From contig OY969422.1 in NCBI GenBank assembly GCA_963699215.1, positions 1,116,001 through 1,180,000 of the forward strand: DNA of 64,000 nucleotides, written 5' to 3'. Source of the stretch: VRUE01 sp963699215. Its GTDB lineage: Bacteria > Actinomycetota > Thermoleophilia > Solirubrobacterales > 70-9. Of this stretch, positions 10,628-21,747 are shown piece by piece (positions within the stretch are counted from its first letter, which is position 1; the number at the start of each line of letters is the position of its first letter). Position numbers and translations under genes: made by a program. The notes beneath the pieces are model-generated. The model saw only the letters and a program-made list of their open reading frames with translations, was not told the origin of the DNA and made no database searches.

Positions 10628-11367
10628 CGCTCCGCCTCCACCTTGCGTGGCCGGAACTGGCCGACGAGCAGCACGATCATCCCCTTGAAGATGAAGAAGG
10701 CCGAGCGCAGCGGCGTGAGGAAGGACGTTCCGCCGACCCGCTCCAGCATCTGCACCGGCACCTCCTCGACCCGCAGCCCCTGGCGGACCGCCAGCTGCAG
10801 CGACTCGATCTCGGCGAAGTCGGGCGAGTAGCTCTCGCTGAAGAGCCTCATCACGCGCCGGTTCGCCGCCCGCATCCCGCTGGTCGTGTCGGTGAAGCGC
10901 TGCCGCGTCGCCAGGGTGAGGAAGAAGCGGAAGACGCTGGTGCCGATCCGCCGCGAGAGCGTCGGCTGGTAGTCATCCCCGCCGCTGCCCTGCTCGGCGG
11001 CGCCGTCGCGGCGCTCGCGGTAGCGGGAGCCGATCACCAGGTCGGCGCGATCCTCGTAGACCTCCTCCAGCAGTCGCGCCACCTCGGCCGGCGGGTGCTG
11101 TCCGTCGGCGTCGAGGTGGGCGCAGAAGTCGTAGCCCTCGCGCAGCGCGTAGAGGTAGCCGGTCTGCAGCGCCGCGCCCAGCCCCTGGTTGAAGGGCAGC
11201 GAAGCGACGGTCGCCCCCGCTTTCGCCGCATGCAAGCCGGTCTCGTCGGTCGATCCGTCGTCGACGACGAGCACGTCGGCGGCGGGCAGGCGCTCGCGCA
11301 CGCCGGCGATCACCGTCGCGACCGAGTCGGCCTCGTTCCAGGCTGGGATGAAGACCAACGTCCTCAT
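10624..11367 (-). CDS. Glycosyltransferase family 2 (dolichyl-phosphate mannose synthase-like)
   Basis: 247 aa, GT-A fold. 'VFIPAWNEADSVATVI' is the nucleotide-sugar entry, 'VLVVDDGSTDET' the UDP/GDP binding segment and 'CAHLDADGQHPP' the DxD metal site. 'DTTSGMRAANR' is typical of the polyprenyl-phosphate sugar synthase subgroup. The C-terminus is hydrophobic ('SAFFIFKGMIVLLVGQF') and may be membrane associated. Operon with DUF2304. Likely transfers a sugar from a nucleotide donor to a polyprenyl phosphate for cell-envelope glycans. Confidence 0.88.
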   Translation of the reverse strand: MRTLVFIPAWNEADSVATVIAGVRERLPAADVLVVDDGSTDETGLHAAKAGATVASLPFNQGLGAALQTGYLYALREGYDFCAHLDADGQHPPAEVARLLEEVYEDRADLVIGSRYRERRDGAAEQGSGGDDYQPTLSRRIGTSVFRFFLTLATRQRFTDTTSGMRAANRRVMRLFSESYSPDFAEIESLQLAVRQGLRVEEVPVQMLERVGGTSFLTPLRSAFFIFKGMIVLLVGQFRPRKVEAER

Positions 11368-11416
11368 GCGCCGATTCTCCCACGCGGGCCAGCCGGCATT
11401 GTGTTAGTAAACGTTC

Positions 11417-12727
11417 ATGGAAAGGAAAGGACCGCGGATCGGGATCAGGTTCTGGCTGCTCGGCGCCTTCGTCGCGGTGACCCTGCTCACCGCCGGCGTC
11501 GTCTACCTCTTCGGCGACCGGCCGCGCGCCGTGCTCGGCGCGATCGCCCTCGGCATCCTCGCCGGCTTTCTGATCGCGCTCGGGATCTCGCGCCGCGTCC
11601 GCCGCCTCTCCTCCGGCGCCGGCGAACTCGCCGCCGGCGCCTTCGACACCCATCTCGACGTGGGCGGGCGCGACGAGATCGGCGACCTCGCCCGGGCGCT
11701 CGAATCGATGGGCGCCTCGCTCAAAGAGAGCTTCGGCGTCCTCACCGCCGACCGCAACAAGCTGAAAGCGATCTTCGACGGCCTCACCGACGCGGTGATC
11801 GTCGTCGACCAGGACGGCACCGTGCGCTTCTCCAACAGCGCCGCCGCGAAGCTGCTCGACCCGCTCGGCCACCCGCCCGAGTCGATCCTGCCGCACCTCA
11901 AGCGCGCCGCCGAGCATCGGCTTCGCCGCCCACCCCGCGTTGCGGATCGGCGACCGCGCCTACTCGATGACCGCCCGCTCGCTGCCCAAGGAGCGCGCCG
12001 TCCTCGTCGTCGCCCGCGACCGCACCGACGAGATGCGCCGCGAGCTGGCCGAAGCCGACTTCATCTCCAACGCCGCGCACGAGCTGCGCAACCCGCTGGC
12101 CGGCATCTCCAGCGCGATCGAGGTCCTGCAGGAGGGCGCCAAAGACGACCCCAACGCGCTCGACCACTTCCTCGGCCGCCTCGCCGAGGACGCCGAGCGG
12201 ATGAACCGGCTGACCCGCTCGCTGCTCACCCTGGCCCGGGTCGAGTCGATCGGGGCGGGGGAGACGGAGGTGGTCGACGTCGACGCCGCGATCCGCGACA
12301 CGGTCGAGGCGGTCGAGACCCCGCCGCACATCGAGCTGGCGACCGAGGTCGAGCCCGATCTGGCCGTCACCGGCGACCCGACCCTGCTGCGCCAGGTGAT
12401 GGTCGGCTTGCTCACCAACGCCTTCAAGCACACGCCGCTGCCCGGGCGCGTTACCGTTCGCGGCCGCCGCGACGGCGAGAAAGAGGTGGTGCTGGAGGTG
12501 GTCGACACGGGGCCCGGGATTCCCGAGGCCGAGATAGAGCGGGTATTCGAGCGGTTCTACCGCCGTGACGAGTCGCGCAAGCAGGAGGGATTCGGCCTCG
12601 GCCTGGCGATCGCCAGGCGCATGGTCGACGTGATGGGCGGCGAGATCGGCGCCCGCTCGGTCGAGGGCGAGGGCAGCACCTTCTGGGTCCGCCTGCCCGT
12701 CGCACAACCCAGCCCGACGCCGGTCGC

Positions 12728-12731
<4 letters not shown>
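11417..12731 (+). CDS. Membrane sensor histidine kinase, frame broken near 11,915
   Basis: Two N-terminal membrane helices with a very short outer loop, then HAMP ('RRVRRLSSGAGELAAGAFD'), a PAS-like segment ('IFDGLTDAVIVVDQDGTV'), HisKA with the phospho-acceptor His in 'ISNAAHELRNPLAGI', and HATPase with 'LLTNAFKHT', 'VDTGPGIPEAEIERVFERF' and 'GFGLGLAIARRMV'. One extra base near 11,912-11,920 separates the PAS part from the kinase part; corrected length 437 aa. The stop overlaps the response-regulator ATG by 4 bp. This layout (two helices, HAMP, PAS, HisKA) is that of PhoR/WalK-type kinases. The signal is unknown. Confidence 0.87.
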
Positions 12732-13426
<695 letters not shown>

Positions 13427-13558
13427 GCACAGCGCCAGGAGCCCGCGCCGCACCTAGCCAGGACGTTTGCGTACCTGAGTTTCCCCGTGGTGATGGGCGA
13501 TGGGGCGCGGCTTAATTTCGCTTGCCGTAACGGTTTGCGGGCGTTTTGCGTGTCCGCC

Positions 13559-13588
13559 TTGACTTTTGTGTCCGCAACTGTCTATCGT
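13559..13588 (+). promoter_or_regulatory. Sigma70-like promoter before the secreted-protein cluster
   Basis: In the 294-bp gap 13,427-13,720 there is TTGACT (13559-13564), an 18-bp spacer and TATCGT (13583-13588). It would give a leader of about 125 nt to the GTG at 13721. No other feature is evident in this gap. Confidence 0.5.
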
Positions 13589-13720
13589 TTCGTTTGTTCT
13601 ATGTACGGAACAGTTCAGCCCGGCGGACGGGCAGGGACCACTTTCAGGGACACAACGAGCTTCGAAGGCCGCAAAGGGAAGCGGCCAGCAGAGGGGCTCG
13701 AGGGACAAGGAGAGAGCTAC

Positions 13721-16700
13721 GTGAGAAGCCACGCGAAGGCATCGACCTCGGGGCGGGACGGCAATCCCAAATCCCCTCTCGGCAGAATGCTCTGCCTCAC
13801 GCTGCTCTCTTTGGCGGCAATGCTGTTCGGGGCAGCTCCTGCCCTCGCTGCTATCGGAACCGATCGCCCCCTGCTCTTCAGCTTCGACGGCTCTGGCACT
13901 ACCGCTGGCAAATTCAGCAGCGTAGCCCGGCTTGGCATCGACCAGGCAAGCGGCACTGTCTACGTGGTGGACGTGGGCAACGGTGTCATAGACAAGTTCG
14001 ATGCCGATGGTGTCCCCCAGAACTTCTCGGCGACCGGCACGTCCTCGCTCGAGGCAGGGATTAACCTCAACAGCTTCACCGATGTACAGGTCGACAACTC
14101 CGGCGTCAATCCGGGTCGCATCCACTTGTATCCGGAGAACGGACCTCTAAAGGCCTTCAGTCCTGCCGGCACCGCGCTTTGGGAAAGAGCGGGCTTCTTT
14201 GGATGCAGTGGCCTCGCGGTGGATGCAGAAGGACACCCCTGGATCAGCGGCCCAGATCAAATTTTCCGGAAATACGCCACTACCGGGAGCCCGCCAGAAG
14301 AAGTCGGCTCGATCAACGTTGCTCCCGACCATGCCTGCCGCATCGCGTTTGATGCAAGTGGAAACCTCCTGAACAATCCTGACGTTGGCGTCTTTAGATA
14401 CGAAGGCGGCGTCAAAGGACCGACCATCGATTCCGACGAAGCCAACGCGGTCACGGTCGATCAGTCCAGCCCAACCGGGCATATCTTCACGGTCCACGGG
14501 CAAGACTACAGCGAGTTCGACTCCTCGGGCGCCCTAGTTGGCACCTACGGTAAAGGCGCCTTTAACGAGGGCTGGGGAATCGCCTACAACGTCGCACTCG
14601 ACCGTGTCTACATCACCGACTTAATCGCTAAGACGGTCAAAGTCTTTGGGCCGACGGTGAGTGGCACCGTACCCGACGCGACGATCGAAGCAACCACTGA
14701 AAAAGGCGTATCCAAAGCGAAGTTCAACGGCAAGGTCAACCCCCTTAGCCTAGCGGCGAGCAGCTATCACTTTGAGTGGAAGCAGGGGACCGGAGCGAGC
14801 TGGGCCGACGCCCAATCCTCATCTCCTGTGCCTCTCCCCGCGGCAACCGAAGAAATCGCCGTCTCGCACAGCATTTCCGGCCTTAGAGGCAACACGACCT
14901 ATCAGGTGCGCCTCGTGGGGACCAACAGCGAAACCGGCTTGCAGGCGACCTCGGCGGTCGACACTTTCACCACTGTGACTCCACCTGCGCCGGAAGTGAC
15001 GATCGCGGCGCCTTCCTCCGTAGAGGTAACTACGGCCAATGTCTCGGCAACGGTCAACCCCAGGGAAGACTTCAGCACCACATGGCGACTGCAGCTGAGC
15101 ACCGACCCCGCCTGCGCGACCGGGTTCTCAGATAGACCGATCCATGACCTGGAATCTGAATCCAACAGCCATGTCGCGGTAGCCGAAGAACTGACCGGGT
15201 TGGTCAACAGTCAGCACTACTGCGTGCGAATCCAAGCAACGAACAGCTTTGACAGCGTCACGTCTGAAACCAAGGAATTCACCACCGACCCGGTGGCGCC
15301 AAGCCAAGTCTTCACTGCCTTCTCTGCGCCGCGCACCGACACGACGGCGCGGATCAACGCCCGCGTCAACCCCGAGGGCGCCAGTTCGGTTCATCCCATG
15401 ACCTATCGCTTCGAATACAGCAAAGACGGCGGCTCGACCTGGATCTCCCTGCCCGATCACGAATATACCGATGGTGCCAGAGAACAGATTGTCTTGAGCG
15501 AGGAGCTCACCGGACTCACCGCCAACACCACCTACAGCTACCGCTTCAGCGCCGAGAGCGGGGCTGGGGTGGCCTCACCGCAGGGCGGAGTGGAGACGTT
15601 CACCACCCGGACCAGCGCCGAGATGATCCTCCCCGAGCGTGGCATAGAGCTGGTCAACAGCCCCGACAAGGGCAATCAGAGCATCTCTGTCTTTGGGGGG
15701 TCATCTTTCAAGGTGCCGTTTTCGAGAGACGGGAATAGGGTCATCTGGGAAACCGATGGTGGGGCGCCTGGTGGCCCCACGGGAGCTCACAACACGTTTC
15801 TTGCCAAGCGAACCTCGAGTGGCTGGATTTCCAAGAGCGTCGTCCCGCCGGTGACGCAGCAGGTGGGGGCCGGCAGCTTCAACTACATCCTCACCGCGAT
15901 GACGCCCGATCTAACGCATTTCCTTTTCAGAGCACACATACCTGTGGCCCTTACCACCGCTGTGCCCCCAATCTTTGTGCGCACCGATGAGAACGCCAGC
16001 CAAGACATCCTGGCGAGTTACGCCCCCATAGAACTGAACATGCTGCCGAGCTTCACTGAACTGACCGATGATGGTTCTCATGTGGTGAAAGAGAATCCGG
16101 AAACGGACCAAATAGAGGACATCGGCAGTGGTGTTCCCGAGCTGGTAAGCGTGATGCCAGAAGGGAACCCAGCCGAATGCGGTGGACCGGATTCACTGAA
16201 AAACGAGCAGTGGCAGGTCGGCTACAGCGTGATGTCGGTGATCGATGCCTCTCGCGTCTACTTCCAAGCCAGACCAAATGACGATTGCTCCGCGTCAAGC
16301 GGGATCTACCAGCGCAACCGCAAAAGCGGAGAGACGACGCTGATCGACCCTGGGGTCCTCGGCAAAGCGCCGGAAATCGTGCGGGCTACGCCCGACGGGC
16401 AGAGCGTTTACTTCCTCACCGCGAGCCAGCTCGACCCGGTGGATGGAAACACCAGTGGCGACGTCTACCGTTGGGACGAGGAAAGCGGCGAGTCGGCATG
16501 CCTCACCTGCGAGGCGCACCCCAGCGTCAGCATCAAGGTCGGCGCTGCGTCACCGGTCCTTATCTCCGACGACTTCTCGCACCTCTACTTCGAATCCGAA
16601 GAGCAGCTCGTTCCCGGTCACGGCAAACAGGGCACTGACAACATCTACGTATTGAGCGGTGGGGAGATCCAGTTCGTCGCAAATCCGACGTTGACGGGTG

Positions 16701-17512
16701 TCTCTGCGCTGGAACAGGATCCGCCTCCTGTGCTCTCGTCCGACGGAAACGTGCTGCTGTTCAAGGCTTTGGCGGGACCGCGTCTCACCGCTGACCGCTT
16801 CCCTGCCCAGTGCATCGAGCCGACGGATACGGGTGAAGTGCCCCAGGCCTGCACGCAGCTCTACCAGTATGACGACCGCAACAGTAGCCTCGAGTGCATC
16901 TCCTGTCGTACCGACGGCATCACCCAGCATAACCCTGGGTCTCTCGGCGGAAGCAATTTGTTCGATTACCGGATGGCGGCCAACGGCAGTACGATTGCCT
17001 TTGTTACTACGGAACGCTTTCTGCCGCTCGACGTCAACCACGACGCCGACATCTACGAGTGGCGAAACGGAAATGTGCAGCTGATCACCGATGGGATCAG
17101 CGATCAGCCCAACAGTCTCATCGCGGCGCTGCGCGTCGTGGCGGTCGATGAGAACGGCAGTGACCTGCTCTTCGGGCAGGTGCCGCCCGAGAGCTCGGCG
17201 ACCGGCTTCGAGCAGGACGGTCTGCTCAACTTCTACGACGCGCGGATCGGTGGCGGCTTCGAGCCGCCCAGTCCAAGGGTGCACTGCGTCGAGGACTCCT
17301 GCCAGGGACCGCTGCAGGCTGCTCCGGCGCCGAAGTCCGCCGCCAGCGTGGGCTTCAGCGGGCGCGGCAACGAGGCGTCGCAGGTGAGGAAACGGCGCCC
17401 GTGCGCCGGCAAGCGCGGTCAAGCGAAGCGGCGCTGCGTCCGCAAGCACAAAAGGCAGAAGAGGCGGTTGAGCGCAGCAGCGTCCAACCACAACACGAGG
17501 GGCGCAAAGTGA
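13721..17512 (+). CDS. Secreted multidomain protein: NHL-like propeller, Fn3-like repeats, PD40-like propeller
   Basis: 1263 aa from the GTG at 13721, which follows AGGAGAG by the right distance; an in-frame upstream ATG lacks this. A long Sec signal ends at 'GAAPALA|AIG'. Residues about 50-320 show NHL-type units ('IDQASGTVYVVDVGNGVIDKF'-like, split here as 'SGTVYVVDVGNG'). Residues about 320-620 hold three beta-sandwich repeats with 'NTTYQVRLVGTNS', 'QHYCVRIQATNS' and 'NTTYSYRFSAES' ends. The second half has WD/PD40-like units ('VYFLTASQLDP...VYRWDEESGE'). The C-terminus is Lys/Arg rich. Such giant extracellular proteins are common in Solirubrobacterales; function unknown, adhesion or surface layer plausible. 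Confidence 0.8.
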   Translation: MRSHAKASTSGRDGNPKSPLGRMLCLTLLSLAAMLFGAAPALAAIGTDRPLLFSFDGSGTTAGKFSSVARLGIDQASGTVYVVDVGNGVIDKFDADGVPQNFSATGTSSLEAGINLNSFTDVQVDNSGVNPGRIHLYPENGPLKAFSPAGTALWERAGFFGCSGLAVDAEGHPWISGPDQIFRKYATTGSPPEEVGSINVAPDHACRIAFDASGNLLNNPDVGVFRYEGGVKGPTIDSDEANAVTVDQSSPTGHIFTVHGQDYSEFDSSGALVGTYGKGAFNEGWGIAYNVALDRVYITDLIAKTVKVFGPTVSGTVPDATIEATTEKGVSKAKFNGKVNPLSLAASSYHFEWKQGTGASWADAQSSSPVPLPAATEEIAVSHSISGLRGNTTYQVRLVGTNSETGLQATSAVDTFTTVTPPAPEVTIAAPSSVEVTTANVSATVNPREDFSTTWRLQLSTDPACATGFSDRPIHDLESESNSHVAVAEELTGLVNSQHYCVRIQATNSFDSVTSETKEFTTDPVAPSQVFTAFSAPRTDTTARINARVNPEGASSVHPMTYRFEYSKDGGSTWISLPDHEYTDGAREQIVLSEELTGLTANTTYSYRFSAESGAGVASPQGGVETFTTRTSAEMILPERGIELVNSPDKGNQSISVFGGSSFKVPFSRDGNRVIWETDGGAPGGPTGAHNTFLAKRTSSGWISKSVVPPVTQQVGAGSFNYILTAMTPDLTHFLFRAHIPVALTTAVPPIFVRTDENASQDILASYAPIELNMLPSFTELTDDGSHVVKENPETDQIEDIGSGVPELVSVMPEGNPAECGGPDSLKNEQWQVGYSVMSVIDASRVYFQARPNDDCSASSGIYQRNRKSGETTLIDPGVLGKAPEIVRATPDGQSVYFLTASQLDPVDGNTSGDVYRWDEESGESACLTCEAHPSVSIKVGAASPVLISDDFSHLYFESEEQLVPGHGKQGTDNIYVLSGGEIQFVANPTLTGVSALEQDPPPVLSSDGNVLLFKALAGPRLTADRFPAQCIEPTDTGEVPQACTQLYQYDDRNSSLECISCRTDGITQHNPGSLGGSNLFDYRMAANGSTIAFVTTERFLPLDVNHDADIYEWRNGNVQLITDGISDQPNSLIAALRVVAVDENGSDLLFGQVPPESSATGFEQDGLLNFYDARIGGGFEPPSPRVHCVEDSCQGPLQAAPAPKSAASVGFSGRGNEASQVRKRRPCAGKRGQAKRRCVRKHKRQKRRLSAAASNHNTRGAK

Positions 17513-17544
17513 ACCGGCGCGCAGAGACGGGAGGAGTGACCGAG

Positions 17545-20500
17545 ATGTCCAAGACGACCGGGATTGCCACTAAGGGTCAGAGGCCACGGCGTAAGCGCGC
17601 TATCGGACTGATGACGGCGATCGCGTGCGTGACGGCGATCTTCGCCGCATCCGCGACGCAGGCAGCAGCAGCCCCGGTCTCAGACGTGAAGACCACCTGG
17701 GGGGACACCAACTTGACTCCGGGCGGCGAGGGCCAGTTCGAAGTGCAGGTGCGCAACATCGGCGACGCAAACTTCTCGCCCGGGCTGACGATCACGGAGC
17801 AGCTCCCCCCCGGGGTGACTGCGACCGATATCACCTGGGGCGGGAAAACCGTCTTCCATTTCTGCGGCGAGGAAGTCGGTTGGGCCCTGTGCCAAGCCTT
17901 CTTCGGCATTCCGGAACCCACCTGTACGGGCATAGGGACCGAAACAGTGGAGTGCGAACTGAGCCTGTTCGACATCTTGCTGTTCAACCAGGGAAGGGCT
18001 CCAGGCTCAGAACTGTTCTGGATATTCATGGAACCCTCCGGACATCTGGAAACGATCTACATCGATGTCGATATAGCCCCCGGGGCGTCGGGAACGGGGA
18101 CCAGCACGACGACGGTCACCGGGGGCGGCGCGCCGGCCTCGAGCGACGTCGATCAGGTGCCCTTCGACGACACCCCGGCGGAGTTCGGGTTGGTTCCCGG
18201 GAGCTACGAGGCCGACGTCTTCGAGGACGCCCATCCGACGCACGTGCCTAGCCGCCAGGCGGGCGACCGGCCCTTCGAGCAGCGGGTCAACTTCGACTTC
18301 ACCAGGAAGAGTGAAGTCGATCCCACCGACGGCAGTCGCTCCAATACTGCGACCGGTGCAGTCAAGACGGTGGAGGTGACGCTGCCGCGCGGCTTCATTG
18401 GCAACCCCGAGGCAACCCCCAAGTGCAACCCACTTGACTTCGCTTCGGTTGGGGTGGTTGGGAATTCGACGACCTGTCCCTCCAACACCCAGGTCGGATA
18501 CCTGGACATCCAGGTCAAGGAGGGGACGTTGAAGAACGGCAAAGGATGCTGCTTTTACAACGTCAACGAGCTCCTGACCCGCGTAGCGATCTACAACCTC
18601 GAGCCCCCCAAAGGACAGGCGGCCGACTTCGGCTTCAACGCGGGGGCTTTCGTCCAGGGCCACATCTACCCGAATGTCGACCCCGCCCAGAACTACGCGA
18701 TCAAGACGGTGACGCCGAACATCTCGAGCTTGCTCCGCGTTCAAGGCTCCCAGGTGACGTTCTGGGGCGTGCCGGCCGACCCGGCGCACGACAAATTCCG
18801 CTACTACCAGGAGAAAACGGGCGGAAAAGGGATAGGCGCCCCGTGGGGCACGGCAGCGATCAAGCCGTTGCTGACCAACCCGTCTGATTGCGGCTTCGAC
18901 AATGGCGGCGCCCGCTTCCGCATGGATACCTACAACGATCCGGGCAACTTCTCGCCGGTGGAAGAGTATGGCGATCCGCTCAACGTCTCCGGCTGTGACG
19001 ATCCGCGCTTCCGCTTCGAACCGGAGATCAGCCTGCAGCCGACCAATCGCGACGCGGGCGCTCCGACCGGTCTCGCCGTGCACCTCGAAGTGCCACAGCG
19101 GGACGACGAGGTCGCGGACGCGACCGATCTCTACGCTCAAAACGAAGAGGTCAAGGCGATCCCGACTCCGCCGATGAAGAAAGCGGTGGTGACGTTGCCT
19201 GAGGGGATGACGGTCAACCCGGCGGCGGCGCAGGGGCTTGCCAGCTGCTCGCCCGAGCAGATCGGCTTGGGGACCGACAAACCGGTCACCTGCCCCGACT
19301 CATCGCAGTTCGGAACGCTGACCTTGCACACGCCGATTCTGCCGATCGACGAACAGCCCGAGGGCTGGATCTACGTTGCCAAGCAGAACGACAACCCCTT
19401 CCACAACTTCCTCAGCCTCTATCTGGTGATCCAGGAACCTGAACGGGGGATCCTGATCAAGGTGCCGGGAAGAGTGGATCTCGATCCGGTGACCGGCCAG
19501 ATCACGACCACCTTCGACGACCTGCCCCAGTTCCCGCTGGAAGACATGGAGATGAACCTGAAGGGCGGTCTGCGGGCGGGGCTGGTCAACCCCCAGACCT
19601 GCGGCAAAAAGACGATCAAGGCTACCTTCTACTCCTGGCATGAGCCCTCGGTGCCCCACACGGTCAACAGCAACTATGAGGTCACCCACAACCAAGACGG
19701 AACGCCCTGTCACCAAAGCCTCGGTGATAGGCCCTTCGCCCCTGCACTCTCCGGCGGCACGGTCAACAACCTGGCTGGCTCGTTCAGCCCGCTGGAGCTG
19801 CAGTTCACCCGCACCGACCTAGAGCAAGAGCTCTTGGTCGCCGAGGGCACCGCACCTCCAGGACTCCTCGCATCGCTGAAGGGCGTGGGCCGTTGCTCAG
19901 ATGCAGCAATCGCAGCAGCAGCAAACCCGGAGAGAACGGGCGCAGAAGAGAACGCATCTCCCTCCTGTCCCGCCTCAAGCCTCGTGGGCACCGTTGACGC
20001 AGGAGCAGGCGTGGGCCAGGTCCTCACCTACGTCAAAGGAAAGGTCTACCTGGCGGGCCCCTATAAAGGCGCTCCTCTCTCAGGCGTGGCGATCGTCCCT
20101 GCTGTCGCAGGTCCCTTCGACCTCGGCACGATCGTCACCAGGACCCCCGCCTACGTCAACCCGAAAACGGCTGAGGTCAGCCTGAAGACCGATGACCTGC
20201 CCCTGATCTTCAAGGGAGTGCCGGTCAGGGTCAGGGACATCCAGGTCCATATGGACAGGCCCAACTTCACGCTCAACCCGACCAGCTGCGAGCGCTTCGC
20301 CTTGACCGGAACGCTGTTCAGCTCAGAAGGCAAATCAAAGGTCGGAGGCTCGCCTTTCCAGGCAGCGGACTGCGCATCACTCGGCTTCAAACCACGTCTG
20401 CAGGCCCGCCTCTTCGGCGGCACCAAACGAGGCGCTCATCCGAAATTCCAAGGCGTCTTCAAAGCACGCGAAGGCGATGCCAACGTGGCAAGCGCAGTAG

Positions 20501-20976
20501 TGACCCTGCCTCGTTCTGCCTTCCTCGACCAAGCCCACATAAGGACGGTCTGCACCAGGGTTCAGTTCGCAGCTGATGCTTGTCCTGCAGGCTCGATCTA
20601 CGGCAACGCAGTCGCAAAGACGCCTCTGCTAGACGAAGAGCTATCGGGACCCGTCTACCTGCGCTCATCCGACAACAAGCTCCCAGACCTAGTCGCAGAC
20701 CTCCACGGCATCATCGACGTCGAGGTAGTGGGCAGGATCGACTCGATCAGAGGAGGCATCAGAGCCAGCTTCGAGTCGATCCCAGACGCCCCGGTTGAGA
20801 GCTTCGTGATCAACATGCAAGGCGGCAAAAAGGGCCTCTTGGTCAACAGCAGAGACATCTGCGCGAAGACTTATCGCCTAAACGCTGAATTCGACGGTCA
20901 AAACGGCAAAGAGATAACGCTTAGGCCAAAGCTCCAGGCCAAGTGCAAAGCAACGCGCAAGGCAAAGCGACGTTGA
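17545..20976 (+). CDS. Secreted repeat protein with DUF11/CARDB-like N-domain, function unknown
   Basis: 1143 aa. The ATG at 17545 follows GGGAGGAG. Signal peptide ends near 'ATQAAAAP'. The first domain ('NLTPGGEGQFEVQVRNIGD...LPPGVTATDITW') resembles DUF11/CARDB adhesive domains. The rest repeats a cassette: 'VVTLPEGMTVNPAA..CS', a 'CPDSSQFGTLTLHTPIL' type Cys-Pro segment, then 'GWIYVA' or 'GPVYLRSS' and an amphipathic strand pair; three to four copies are seen, the last with 'CPAGSIYGNAVAKTPLL'. Base use changes near 19,900 (more AGG, AGA, GCA codons) and stays so into the next two genes. Paired by overlap with the next gene. Confidence 0.75.
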   Translation: MSKTTGIATKGQRPRRKRAIGLMTAIACVTAIFAASATQAAAAPVSDVKTTWGDTNLTPGGEGQFEVQVRNIGDANFSPGLTITEQLPPGVTATDITWGGKTVFHFCGEEVGWALCQAFFGIPEPTCTGIGTETVECELSLFDILLFNQGRAPGSELFWIFMEPSGHLETIYIDVDIAPGASGTGTSTTTVTGGGAPASSDVDQVPFDDTPAEFGLVPGSYEADVFEDAHPTHVPSRQAGDRPFEQRVNFDFTRKSEVDPTDGSRSNTATGAVKTVEVTLPRGFIGNPEATPKCNPLDFASVGVVGNSTTCPSNTQVGYLDIQVKEGTLKNGKGCCFYNVNELLTRVAIYNLEPPKGQAADFGFNAGAFVQGHIYPNVDPAQNYAIKTVTPNISSLLRVQGSQVTFWGVPADPAHDKFRYYQEKTGGKGIGAPWGTAAIKPLLTNPSDCGFDNGGARFRMDTYNDPGNFSPVEEYGDPLNVSGCDDPRFRFEPEISLQPTNRDAGAPTGLAVHLEVPQRDDEVADATDLYAQNEEVKAIPTPPMKKAVVTLPEGMTVNPAAAQGLASCSPEQIGLGTDKPVTCPDSSQFGTLTLHTPILPIDEQPEGWIYVAKQNDNPFHNFLSLYLVIQEPERGILIKVPGRVDLDPVTGQITTTFDDLPQFPLEDMEMNLKGGLRAGLVNPQTCGKKTIKATFYSWHEPSVPHTVNSNYEVTHNQDGTPCHQSLGDRPFAPALSGGTVNNLAGSFSPLELQFTRTDLEQELLVAEGTAPPGLLASLKGVGRCSDAAIAAAANPERTGAEENASPSCPASSLVGTVDAGAGVGQVLTYVKGKVYLAGPYKGAPLSGVAIVPAVAGPFDLGTIVTRTPAYVNPKTAEVSLKTDDLPLIFKGVPVRVRDIQVHMDRPNFTLNPTSCERFALTGTLFSSEGKSKVGGSPFQAADCASLGFKPRLQARLFGGTKRGAHPKFQGVFKAREGDANVASAVVTLPRSAFLDQAHIRTVCTRVQFAADACPAGSIYGNAVAKTPLLDEELSGPVYLRSSDNKLPDLVADLHGIIDVEVVGRIDSIRGGIRASFESIPDAPVESFVINMQGGKKGLLVNSRDICAKTYRLNAEFDGQNGKEITLRPKLQAKCKATRKAKRR

Positions 20977-21743
20977 GCAGAGCCATAGCCCTAGCGGGAG
21001 CCCTTGCCTTTGTGGCATGGGCTCCCGCTACTCACGCAGAGCTGATTCAAAAGGGCTCAGTCCGAGTAGCCGTGAGCGGCTCGCTCTCCCCGACCAAGTT
21101 GCCAAGGCATGGAGTGGCTCCAGTCAAGGTCTCAATCGGAGGCCGAATCAGCTCAACGAGCAAAGCAGGCCCCCCACAACTAGAGGAAGTCACCTTCGCC
21201 TTCAACAAAGCAGGCAAGCTAGATCTCTCCATGCCCAGGTGCAGGCTGGGAAAGATCAATCCCTCAACCACCCAAGAGGCATTGCTTGCCTGTGAGCCCT
21301 CCTTAGTAGGCGAAGGCCACTTCTCGGCAAACGTCCAGTTCCCAGAGCAATCGCCCTTCCCCTCAGAGGGAAAGGTCTTGGCCTTCAACGGCGTGCTCAG
21401 AGGCAAACCCGCAATCTTCGCCCACATCTACGGAACCAAGCCGGTCCCAACCTCCTATGTCTTGCCCTTGGCGATAGAAAAAGGCAAAGGCACCTTCTCG
21501 ACCGTGATGAGCGCATCGCTCCCCCAGGCGACCGGCGACTGGGGTTTCGTCACTGGCCTTGAGCTGAAGCTCGGCAAGATCTTCTCCTCTCATGGCAAGA
21601 GGAAAAGCTTCCTCTCCGCCGGCTGCCCAGCTCCAAGGGGATTCCCAGGAGCGATCTTCCCTCTCGTCAGAACCTCCTTTGCCTTTGAGGGGCAAAAGAC
21701 CTTGACCACGACCTTAAACCGCTCTTGCAAGGCAAAGGGATAA
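20973..21743 (+). CDS. Secreted protein of unknown function, partner of the preceding repeat protein
   Basis: About 256 aa starting at TTG 20973, which overlaps the previous stop by 4 bp. Signal peptide 'SRAIALAGALAFVAW..ATHA' is clear. The mature part is beta rich with two Cys pairs ('MPRCRLG', 'LACEPS', 'AGCPAPRG', 'NRSCKAKG') and sequences such as 'GEGHFSANVQFPEQ' and 'RGKPAIFAHIYGTKPVPTSY'. It resembles the terminal cassette of the preceding protein, so the two may form one surface assembly. I do not recognise a characterised family. Confidence 0.7.
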   Translation: MSRAIALAGALAFVAWAPATHAELIQKGSVRVAVSGSLSPTKLPRHGVAPVKVSIGGRISSTSKAGPPQLEEVTFAFNKAGKLDLSMPRCRLGKINPSTTQEALLACEPSLVGEGHFSANVQFPEQSPFPSEGKVLAFNGVLRGKPAIFAHIYGTKPVPTSYVLPLAIEKGKGTFSTVMSASLPQATGDWGFVTGLELKLGKIFSSHGKRKSFLSAGCPAPRGFPGAIFPLVRTSFAFEGQKTLTTTLNRSCKAKG

Positions 21744-21747
21744 GCAA

